The position numbers were made by a program, and so were the translations under genes. This document shows, piece by piece, positions 8,101 to 14,639 of a DNA stretch of 15,413 nucleotides. Location of the stretch: the NCBI GenBank assembly GCA_045222795.1, contig JBGUZF010000103.1, positions 1 through 15,413 on the forward strand, read 5' to 3'. Source of the DNA: Colimorpha sp045222795 (GTDB taxonomy: Bacteria; Bacteroidota; Bacteroidia; Bacteroidales; P3). The first letter of the stretch is position 1. Each line of letters begins with the position of its first letter. The notes below the pieces were generated by a model, which saw only the letters and a list, made by a program, of their open reading frames with translations, had not been told where the DNA came from and did not search any database.

Positions 8101-8853
8101 CTATCTATTGCGCTGTTCCAGAGCCTCGTACATCATCACGCCAGCGGCCACAGAGACATTCAACGACTGCACCTCGCCGACGATAGGCAACTTGGCACGT
8201 ACATCGCTCATCTTCAGCAATTCAGGACTGATGCCAGTCTCTTCGTTACCCATGACGAGCAATGTAGGTTGACGGAAGTCGACCTCGCGGTAGTGCACAG
8301 CACCTTTTTCGGTCGAGGCAACAACCTGGCAACCATATTGTTTTGCAAGATTGACAACAGTTTTGAGGTTCTGCTCACGACAGACGGGCAGACGGAGCAA
8401 TGCGCCGCTCGAAGTCTTGACGGCATCCTCGTTCATGGCCGCCGATCCGTGGTCGGGAACTATGAGTGCGCTGACGCCGGTACATTCGGCTGTGCGGGCA
8501 ATGGCACCCATATTGCGCACGTCGGTCACATGGTCGAGCAACACCAGCATTGGCACACTACCCTCCGATGCCATAAGTTCCTCCATCAGGTCTACAAAAG
8601 GACGGTATTTTATTGCAGCAATGGTAGCCACCACACCCTGATGGTTGCCGGTAGTCATCTTGTTGAGCTTCTCCACAGGCACATACTGGAACGGTATGCC
8701 GCCTTCCTTTATCTTGGAGCGCAGCTCATTAAGTAGTGACGAATTGAGACCATTTTGTATGAGCACGCGCTCTATCTGTGCGCCGCTTGCTATGGCCTCT
8801 ATCACTGGCCTGAGACCGTAAATAATCTGCTGCCTATTCTGTGCTTTTTCCAT
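8101..8853 (-). CDS. rlmB: RlmB-type 23S rRNA (guanosine-2'-O)-methyltransferase (TrmH/SpoU family)
   Basis: This is a 250-residue SPOUT methyltransferase. RlmB uses S-adenosylmethionine to methylate the 2'-O of G2251 in the 23S rRNA peptidyl-transferase P loop. The N-terminal SpoU substrate-binding domain covers about 9-80 (IYGLRPVIEAI, then HQGVVA). The catalytic SpoU domain covers about 103-245 with its three family motifs: DHVTDVRNMGAIARTAE (N114 and R120), LLVMGNEETGIS (G202, N203, E204), and LPIVGEVQSLNVSVA (222-236), which forms the trefoil-knot cofactor site. Length is normal for RlmB. The ATG at 8853 lies inside the end of lolD, with a 20-nt overlap in another frame, which suggests translational coupling. 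It is last in the operon and followed by a terminator. The exact target among TrmH paralogues is inferred from family resemblance. Confidence 0.92.
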   Translation of the reverse strand: MEKAQNRQQIIYGLRPVIEAIASGAQIERVLIQNGLNSSLLNELRSKIKEGGIPFQYVPVEKLNKMTTGNHQGVVATIAAIKYRPFVDLMEELMASEGSVPMLVLLDHVTDVRNMGAIARTAECTGVSALIVPDHGSAAMNEDAVKTSSGALLRLPVCREQNLKTVVNLAKQYGCQVVASTEKGAVHYREVDFRQPTLLVMGNEETGISPELLKMSDVRAKLPIVGEVQSLNVSVAAGVMMYEALEQRNR

Positions 8854-9487
8854 CTTTTATGGTTATTCTGCGGTCGGCCATAGCGGCCAACTGCTCGTTG
8901 TGGGTCACTATTACAAAAGTTTGCCCCAATTCTTTGCGGAGCTCGAAAAACAGGTCATGCAATTCATTGGCATGCTGCGAGTCGAGGTTACCTGTTGGCT
9001 CGTCAGCAAGCACCACCATGGGATTGTTCATCAACGCCCTGGCCACCGCCACACGCTGGCATTCGCCGCCACTCAAGGCCGCAGGCTTGTGGGTGGCACG
9101 GTCAGCCAGTCGCAACCGCCCGAGCAATTCCAGCGCGCGTTTCCTTGCCTCGTCTGGTTTGTCACCACGTATCAGGGCGGGAATCATCACGTTCTCCACG
9201 GCAGTGAACTCGGGCAGCAGGTGGTGGGCCTGAAACACAAAACCAATCCTTTCGTTGCGGAAGCGTGCCAAATCGCGCTCGTTCAGCTTAGTCACATCCA
9301 CGTCGCCGTACATGATGCTGCCGCTGTCGGCACGATCCAATGTGCCGAGTATCTGCAGCAGCGTTGTTTTGCCGGCACCGCTGGCACCCACTATTGAAAC
9401 CACCTCGCCGAGGTTTATTTCCAAACTCACGTCGCGCAACACATGCAACGCCCCGTAACTCTTGTTAATATTTGAAGCAGTAATCAT
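8834..9487 (-). CDS. lolD: LolD-like ABC transporter ATPase (lipoprotein release)
   Basis: This is a 217-residue ABC ATPase. LolD powers LolC/E extraction of lipoproteins from the inner membrane and their transfer to the LolA carrier. Visible motifs are Walker A GASGAGKT (34-41), Q-loop Q86, the signature LSGGECQR (138-145), Walker B VVLADEP (158-164), D-loop NLDS (167-170) and switch His196. The segment FQAHHLLPEFTAVENV just after the Q-loop is characteristic of LolD and argues against FtsE or MacB. A Cys sits in the signature where Arg or Gln is usual. No lolC/E permease gene is in the window, so its partner is encoded elsewhere. It starts 35 bp after hutI and overlaps rlmB by 20 nt. Confidence 0.88.
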   Translation of the reverse strand: MITASNINKSYGALHVLRDVSLEINLGEVVSIVGASGAGKTTLLQILGTLDRADSGSIMYGDVDVTKLNERDLARFRNERIGFVFQAHHLLPEFTAVENVMIPALIRGDKPDEARKRALELLGRLRLADRATHKPAALSGGECQRVAVARALMNNPMVVLADEPTGNLDSQHANELHDLFFELRKELGQTFVIVTHNEQLAAMADRRITIKDGKSTE

Positions 9488-9491
9488 TTGT

Positions 9492-9524
9492 CTTAACTAC
9501 TTAACTACTGTCTACTTAACTACT
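9492..9524. repeat. Three copies of CTTAACTACT at the hutI-lolD junction
   Basis: CTTAACTACT occurs at 9492-9501, 9500-9509 and 9515-9524 (on the minus strand AGTAGTTAAG). The repeat fills the 35-bp hutI-lolD gap and runs into the hutI stop, creating tandem TAG TAG codons in the hutI frame. It looks like a short microsatellite-like intergenic repeat. It has no dyad symmetry suggesting a terminator. Confidence 0.6.
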
Positions 9525-10758
9525 AAATTTCAATTCCATTCAAAAACACCCGTTCCACCTTGTTCTCGCCGTAGGCGTAGGGCATATACTCGTAGCTCGC
9601 CATCGGCTTGGTGATGTAGAAGTTGGCCTTCTTGCCTACAGCGATGGAGCCTACCTCGTTGCTTACACCCATGGCGTAGGCGGTGTTCAGCGTGGTGGCG
9701 TTCAGTGCTTCTTCGGGAGTCAAGCGGTAGCGTATGCATGCCATCGAGAGGATAAGCTGCATATTACCCGACGGCGATGTGCCGGGATTGTAGTCGGACG
9801 CCATTGCTACAGGCAACCCCACCTCAATCATCTTGCGCGCCGGCGAGAGGGGCAGATTGAGGAAGAATGCACATCCTGGAAGAATCGTCGGCATTGTCTC
9901 GGTGCCCTTCAGGCACTCTATCTCTGCATCGCCCATCTGTTCGAGGTGATCGACCGATATGGCGCCGTATTTCACACCCACCTGCACGCCACCCGAGACG
10001 GCCATCTCGTTGGCGTGAATCTTAGGCCGCATACCGTATTTGATGCCAGCCTCCAGTATGCGGGCGGTGTCCTCGACAGTGAAGAAGCCCTGGTCGCAGA
10101 ACACATCGATGAAGTCGGCCAGCCCTTCGGCAGCCACTTTCGGTATCATATCGTTGATGACTAAGTCGACATAGTCCTCCTGGTGGCCGCGATATTCCAT
10201 CGGTATGCCGTGGGCTCCGAGGAAGTTCGACTTGATAGTCATGGGCGAGGTCTCTTTAAGGCGACGGATGACGCGCAGCAGTTTCAGCTCGCTCTCGGTG
10301 GTCAGGCCGTAGCCGCTCTTTATCTCTATGGCGCCGGTACCCATACGCATCACCTCATCGAGGCGCTGTCGAGCCATGTCGTATAGTTCATCCTCCGAGG
10401 CAGCCGCAGTGGCCTTCGCCGAGTTGAGGATACCCCCTCCCCTCTTTGCTATCTCCTCGTAGCTGAGGCCGCGAATCTTGTCCACAAACTCATGCTCGCG
10501 CGAGTTGGCATAGACGATGTGAGTGTGCGAATCGCAGAACGTCGGCATCACCATCCGTCCTGCAGCATCGACCACACGGTCGGCATTCACCTCCTTCAAC
10601 TCGCTCATCGGCCCATAAGCCTTTATCTTTCCGTCCTCGACGAGCAGGTAGGCATCCTTGACGGTCTCCAATTGGCCCATCTCCTTGCCCTGCTTGCGCA
10701 GCTGCGGGGTGCTCTCCACTCCCACTAATTCCTTGATATTCTTAACAAATGTTCGCAT
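9523..10758 (-). CDS. hutI: Imidazolonepropionase (histidine degradation)
   Basis: This 411-residue metal-dependent amidohydrolase opens 4-imidazolone-5-propanoate to N-formimino-L-glutamate (EC 3.5.2.7), the third step of histidine breakdown, in the cytoplasm. The family features are present: metal ligands in DSHTHIVYAN (H78, H80), substrate-binding IEIKSGYGL (Y150), H183 in FLGAHGIP, IHANEMAVSGG (H248, E251), DHLE (H271) and ASDYNPGTSPSGN (D322, N324). Length is normal. The ATG at 10758 gives the usual N-terminus (MRTFVKNIKELVGV). It begins 15 bp after the preceding gene, so it is co-transcribed with it. Other hut genes, often adjacent in Bacteroidales, are absent from this window. Confidence 0.95.
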   Translation of the reverse strand: MRTFVKNIKELVGVESTPQLRKQGKEMGQLETVKDAYLLVEDGKIKAYGPMSELKEVNADRVVDAAGRMVMPTFCDSHTHIVYANSREHEFVDKIRGLSYEEIAKRGGGILNSAKATAAASEDELYDMARQRLDEVMRMGTGAIEIKSGYGLTTESELKLLRVIRRLKETSPMTIKSNFLGAHGIPMEYRGHQEDYVDLVINDMIPKVAAEGLADFIDVFCDQGFFTVEDTARILEAGIKYGMRPKIHANEMAVSGGVQVGVKYGAISVDHLEQMGDAEIECLKGTETMPTILPGCAFFLNLPLSPARKMIEVGLPVAMASDYNPGTSPSGNMQLILSMACIRYRLTPEEALNATTLNTAYAMGVSNEVGSIAVGKKANFYITKPMASYEYMPYAYGENKVERVFLNGIEI

Positions 10759-10773
10759 ATTACATCTTTTTAT

Positions 10774-11697
10774 TTATTCCCAGTATTCTATTTCGTATTC
10801 GATGATACCCATAGGGGATTTCGAATAGACAAGCACATCATGTTCATCGTAGCGATAATACTCATCGGAAGGTTCTGTGTCTGTTGGATCATCGTAGATT
10901 TTCCAATGCTCACGGCGTTCCTTGCGAGTGCCGTCGGGACGGAAGGTAATGGTTACGTCGGCCTCTAGGTCCAGATCGTACATCTTTCCTGTCTGCGAGA
11001 CGAGGACCCCGTTGGCATCATAGTTATAGTCGAGGGTGTCCCACGATTCATAATAATAGGTTCTGCTGGCGACAATGCGGCCCGAAGCATCATAGAATAG
11101 CTTCCTGTCACGGTATCCAGCTCCCTCGTCGTCGCAATACTCATGCAGCATACGCCCTGCGGAATCATATTCGTACAAGTAACGAAGTGTGTCGCTATAT
11201 TCCTGCCCCCAATTAATAACATAGACACACTCCGTAAGGCCGAAACGGGGATGCACCTTGTGAGAATAGAGATGGTATTCGCATACGCCCTCATGATACT
11301 CGCCGAAACCTTCTCTCTTGACATGCTGCACAACACCGTCAGCGGCATACTCGATACTGCATCGCGACTCCACTTCGTGGCGCGGCATCGGGTTGGCAGA
11401 GGAACTGACCAATCGATAAGTCTCGTGCAGAACCAGGCGGCCTTGGTCATCGTACACACTACGATAGGCGGTGTCGGGACAAAAGTAGCCGTGGCGATCA
11501 TAGTGCTCGGTATACTTCAGCATTCGCGCACCGGACAAAGTATCGATGGAATAAGTGCGTATCGCTCTGATATGCTTGGTGGTATGCGAAGGGAAGTAAG
11601 GCAAATCCATCAGCGGTCCCTGACCCGTAGCGGACAGAACCATCGTAGTAAACAGCAATATCAGTACTGCTTTCTTATGGTTTATAATGCTCGTCAT
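10774..11697 (-). CDS. Secreted YD-repeat-like protein of unknown function
   Basis: I do not recognise a named family. The ATG at 11697 gives 307 residues and a clear signal peptide (INHKK, hydrophobic AVLILLFTTMVL, cleavage near SATG/Q). The frame could extend to 11736, but that would add 13 residues before the signal and lengthen the overlap with the upstream gene. The mature part is built from about eight short repeats resembling RHS/YD repeats, for example VYDDQGRLV, YEYDSAGRML, LFYDASGRIV, YNYDANGVLV and YRYDEHDVLV. This predicts an extended beta-strand array, possibly binding carbohydrate or protein. There is no lipobox Cys and no RHS core or toxin domain. Its start overlaps the end of the upstream gene by 23 nt, implying coupled translation. 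Export to periplasm or beyond is inferred. Confidence 0.75.
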   Translation of the reverse strand: MTSIINHKKAVLILLFTTMVLSATGQGPLMDLPYFPSHTTKHIRAIRTYSIDTLSGARMLKYTEHYDRHGYFCPDTAYRSVYDDQGRLVLHETYRLVSSSANPMPRHEVESRCSIEYAADGVVQHVKREGFGEYHEGVCEYHLYSHKVHPRFGLTECVYVINWGQEYSDTLRYLYEYDSAGRMLHEYCDDEGAGYRDRKLFYDASGRIVASRTYYYESWDTLDYNYDANGVLVSQTGKMYDLDLEADVTITFRPDGTRKERREHWKIYDDPTDTEPSDEYYRYDEHDVLVYSKSPMGIIEYEIEYWE

Positions 11698-13480
11698 CAC
11701 TGTCAAAAGGTAGCGTAGAATCAGCGAGGCTGACAAGGTATTTGCAAAAAGCCCTGTATGGCCAGAAGAGTGGGTTAATAGTCTCGTGTTGATAATAGGG
11801 GTGGTTGTAGTCGTTCACCACATGGTAAGACTCTGCAGTGCGGTGCTCGACATGGTAGATGGCCGGAGGCGAGGTGAAGTAATCGTTGTCGAGGTGCAGC
11901 GTGTCAATCCCAACCCCATCAGCGAGGTCCTGCAGACGATGCCATTCCTCGGCGGTGAGCCGCCGCTCGCCCTCGCTTCGGATGCCATGACGGAAAAGTT
12001 CAAGGCCGGGATACGTCTTGTAGCCAACTTCCTTGGCCACGCGCCATGCGATGCGGGCCTCCATGCCGTCGGAAGTTACCTTGACCAGCACCGGCGATGT
12101 GTTATCTCCATAGCGCCCTCTCAGCATCAGCAGACGCCATTCCTCCCTGATTCCCTGAGGCAGAGGATCGTGGAGATTGCCTTCAGCAAAGCCCCTGAGG
12201 TGGTACGACACCTGGCGGCAACGACGGAGCACGTCCTCTCTGTTGACCTTTTGCGACGGGTCCAGTTCCTCCGGCTGCACGAACAGCACGAACTCGGGAT
12301 TCTTCTCATATACAATCTGGGGATTGTGCGGACGTCCTAATTCTTGCTCCAATGCGACAATCTCCGGATATAGTTTCTCATGGTCTCCAGTCATGTCCCA
12401 GTATTGGTAATAGTACTTCAACGCGCTGTCGCCCAACGTAGTGAAGTAGTGATGCTGGTAGAGCAACGAGTCACCGAACAGTTGGCAAAAATAGTCCTTG
12501 TACTGCCGCTCCATGGCCGTGGTATCGGCGATGTAATCCATCCAATAGCGATAGGTCTCGAGATAACTGCCTATAAGATATCTCATGTGCCCCGAGACGT
12601 CGTCTTCCTCGAGTATCCTTGCTTTAGCATATTTTCCGATGTCTGGTCCCAAAGTCGGCCCATGCTGGGCTCGTTCCGCCTCGCTGACATAGATAATCGG
12701 GGTCATTTGCCATTCTACATCATCTATCTGTTTCCCATTTCTATAGAGCACATTGAAACGCGGCACCTTCTTCAGCGCCCGACGCACGGCACGTTCCTGC
12801 TTGCGCGACACCCCATTGATTTCCACCTTCTTGATACGACCATTGCTGTCCACCTTCTTCACAATCACCTGCACATAGCTGTTCATATCGTCGGGGGCAA
12901 GGCAACTATAGTCAATTTGCTGCTCCACAAATGTCCGTAACAGGTTGGCAGACAAGCCACCATGGTCGTCAGAATAGGGCAGGAAGGTCTTGCGGTTGTC
13001 AAGCACCTGCCTCTCCTTTACGATACCATTTCGCATGATGTAGTTGATGTCGAATTCATATATCGAGGCATATCCCATGTGAATGTAGTACAGACACTCG
13101 CCGGCAACACAGTTGATGGTGCCGTTCACCCAATAGGCAAAGACACCGTCCGTGGTGGCCTGATAGCCGAAAAGTTTTTCCAAGGGGTAGCTGCCGGTGC
13201 TGTCGTCCTCTCTGCCAATTCGTATGTCAACAAGGAAAAGGCTGTCCTGTCGCAACTCGAAGCAAGCCTGGTAGCCACGCCAGCAGGCGGTAGACCATAA
13301 GCCACCCATGTCGTCCGGCCTCGGATGCACCGCATCGAAATAGCTCTCCAGCGGGTTGCAGAACAGAGCTAACGTATCCCCGCCCACAATCAGCAAATCC
13401 GGTATCTGCCCCGTAGCCCGTGCCGTGCCAGACATTCCCAGCATCACCACCACAGTCAATATTTTGAGAAACCTTTTCAT
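11675..13480 (-). CDS. Secreted protein with a TonB-C-like domain, unknown function
   Basis: The ATG at 13480 gives 601 residues; a GTG at 13486 would add only two. Residues 1-22 form a signal peptide (KRFLKILTVVVMLGM, cut near ARA/T). Residues about 178-265 resemble the TonB C-terminal domain: LLRTFVEQQIDYSC corresponds to the usual helix before YP, VQVIVKKVDSNGRIKKVEI to the first strands, and ERAVRRALKKVPRF then NGKQIDDVEWQMTPIIY to the helix and last strands. No N-terminal membrane anchor or Pro-rich linker of a true TonB is present. The remaining 335 residues are charged and Tyr-rich, with no motif I can assign. The gene starts 17 bp after ruvB and overlaps the next gene by 23 nt. A cell-envelope role is inferred. 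Confidence 0.75.
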   Translation of the reverse strand: MKRFLKILTVVVMLGMSGTARATGQIPDLLIVGGDTLALFCNPLESYFDAVHPRPDDMGGLWSTACWRGYQACFELRQDSLFLVDIRIGREDDSTGSYPLEKLFGYQATTDGVFAYWVNGTINCVAGECLYYIHMGYASIYEFDINYIMRNGIVKERQVLDNRKTFLPYSDDHGGLSANLLRTFVEQQIDYSCLAPDDMNSYVQVIVKKVDSNGRIKKVEINGVSRKQERAVRRALKKVPRFNVLYRNGKQIDDVEWQMTPIIYVSEAERAQHGPTLGPDIGKYAKARILEEDDVSGHMRYLIGSYLETYRYWMDYIADTTAMERQYKDYFCQLFGDSLLYQHHYFTTLGDSALKYYYQYWDMTGDHEKLYPEIVALEQELGRPHNPQIVYEKNPEFVLFVQPEELDPSQKVNREDVLRRCRQVSYHLRGFAEGNLHDPLPQGIREEWRLLMLRGRYGDNTSPVLVKVTSDGMEARIAWRVAKEVGYKTYPGLELFRHGIRSEGERRLTAEEWHRLQDLADGVGIDTLHLDNDYFTSPPAIYHVEHRTAESYHVVNDYNHPYYQHETINPLFWPYRAFCKYLVSLADSTLPFDSDDEHYKP

Positions 13481-13497
13481 GAACACAATAACAAATA

Positions 13498-14517
13498 TCA
13501 GAACAGTTCCTGCTGGTTGCCGTTTGTCTTGATTTTGCCGAGGTGCTGGTAGGCGAGCATGGTGACTTCACGACCGCGGGGGGTGCGCATCAGGTAGCCT
13601 TCCTGGATGAGGTAAGGCTCGTAGACCTCCTCGACGGTGCCGGCGTCCTCGCCCACTGCGGTGGCTATGGTGTTGATGCCCACAGGGCCGCCCTTGAACT
13701 TGTCGATGATGGTGGTCAGGATGCGAATATCCATATCATCCAAGCCATTGCGGTCGACATTCAAGGCCTGCAAGGCATAGCGTGCTATATCCAACGTTAT
13801 CGTTCCGTCACCTTTCACCTGTGCGAAGTCGCGTACGCGACGCAGCAGGCGGTTGGCGATACGGGGAGTGCCGCGCGAGCGGCGGGCTATCTCGATGGCA
13901 CTCTCGCTGGTGATTTTAACGTCGAGCAGCCGCGCCGAGCGGTTGACAATCTTGGTAAGCGTCTCGGCGTCATAGTATTCCAAGCGGCAGTTGATGCCGA
14001 AGCGGGCACGCAGCGGGGCCGTGAGCATGCCGCTGCGCGTGGTGGCGCCGATAAGGGTAAACGGCTTCAGTCCCAACTGCACCGAGCGAGCCGCGGGGCC
14101 GCTCTCAATCATGATGTCGATACGGAAGTCCTCCATGGCGCTGTAGAGGTACTCTTCGATGATGGGCGACAGGCGGTGTATCTCGTCGATGAAAAGCACG
14201 TCGTTGGCCTGCAGCGAAGTGAGCAGTCCGGCTAGGTCGCCGGGCTTATCGAGCACAGGACCACTGGTGGTCTTAATGCCAACGCCCAACTCGTTGGCGA
14301 TGATATTGCTGAGGGTCGTTTTGCCGAGACCCGGAGGACCGTAGAGGAGCACATGGTCGAGGGGCTCGCCGCGCTCTTTGGCGGCGCGCACGAAGACCTT
14401 GAGGTTCTCCACCACCTGCTGCTGGCCGGCGAAGCTGTCGAAGCCCGAAGGGCGCAACGCACGTTCTATCTCTTTCTCTTTAGCAGAGATACTATGGCTG
14501 TCAAGTGTGTCATTCAT
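13498..14517 (-). CDS. ruvB: Holliday junction branch migration ATPase RuvB
   Basis: RuvB is the hexameric AAA+ motor that, with RuvA, drives branch migration of Holliday junctions during recombinational repair. The ATG at 14517 gives 339 residues, the normal length; an in-frame upstream extension to 14580 adds a hydrophobic stretch unlike RuvB and covers the promoter. Visible are the N-terminal LRPSGFDSFAGQ, Walker A GPPGLGKT (60-67), Walker B LFIDEIH (from 108), sensor GATTRSG (157-163), arginine finger LRARFG (169-174), the GTPRIANRLLRRVRDFAQ sensor II region, and the winged-helix end with GEDAGTVEEVYEPYLIQEG and RTPRGREVT. It is first in the operon. ruvA is not adjacent, as is usual in Bacteroidota. 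Confidence 0.97.
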   Translation of the reverse strand: MNDTLDSHSISAKEKEIERALRPSGFDSFAGQQQVVENLKVFVRAAKERGEPLDHVLLYGPPGLGKTTLSNIIANELGVGIKTTSGPVLDKPGDLAGLLTSLQANDVLFIDEIHRLSPIIEEYLYSAMEDFRIDIMIESGPAARSVQLGLKPFTLIGATTRSGMLTAPLRARFGINCRLEYYDAETLTKIVNRSARLLDVKITSESAIEIARRSRGTPRIANRLLRRVRDFAQVKGDGTITLDIARYALQALNVDRNGLDDMDIRILTTIIDKFKGGPVGINTIATAVGEDAGTVEEVYEPYLIQEGYLMRTPRGREVTMLAYQHLGKIKTNGNQQELF

Positions 14518-14521
14518 GCTG

Positions 14522-14552
14522 CAAAAGTAGCAATAATATTTGACATGGCAAA
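14522..14552 (-). promoter_or_regulatory. Sigma-ABfr-type promoter of the ruvB operon
   Basis: The minus strand carries TTTG (14552-14549), a 19-nt spacer and TACTTTTG (14529-14522), an exact match to the Bacteroidota -33 TTTG / -7 TAnnTTTG consensus at the standard spacing. The -7 box ends only 4 nt before the ruvB ATG, so the transcript should have no leader or almost none. Confidence 0.75.
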
Positions 14553-14557
14553 AAAAA

Positions 14558-14571
14558 GTGAAAAATATCAC
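14558..14571. promoter_or_regulatory. Candidate CRP/FNR-type operator GTGA-N6-TCAC
   Basis: GTGA and TCAC face each other across six A/T bases (AAAATA). This is the core and spacing of CRP-family sites (TGTGA-N6-TCACA), although the outer T and A do not match. It lies just upstream of the ruvB -33 element and about 69 bp before the usp start codon, where it could act on either gene. The binding protein is unknown. Confidence 0.35.
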
Positions 14572-14639
14572 CCGCCGCACAATATATTATAAGGAATGAC
14601 GTTATAAGATTTTAAAAGAATAAAAACAATACCAACGGA

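Larger units (their letters stand above)
14518..14639. other. Divergent ruvB/usp intergenic region
   Basis: This 122-bp AT-rich region separates two divergent genes. It holds the ruvB promoter and the GTGA-N6-TCAC palindrome. On the plus strand toward usp I found no TAnnTTTG box; TATAAG and A-rich tracts are present but do not fit the consensus. No small ORF or terminator is seen. Confidence 0.6.

Noticed and set aside
8882..9487. FtsE or MacB as identity of the ABC ATPase
   Set aside because: The HHLLPEFTAVENV segment fits LolD better, and no ftsX-like or macB-type permease gene is adjacent.
11698..11736. Upstream start of the YD-repeat-like protein at 11736
   Set aside because: It would place 13 residues before a well-formed signal peptide and lengthen the overlap with the upstream gene to 62 nt.
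13543..14235. 230-codon plus-strand frame opposite ruvB
   Set aside because: RuvB on the minus strand is certain; this is its shadow.
14518..14580. N-terminal extension of RuvB by 21 residues
   Set aside because: The extra residues are Phe/Cys/Tyr-rich, do not resemble RuvB and overlap a consensus promoter.
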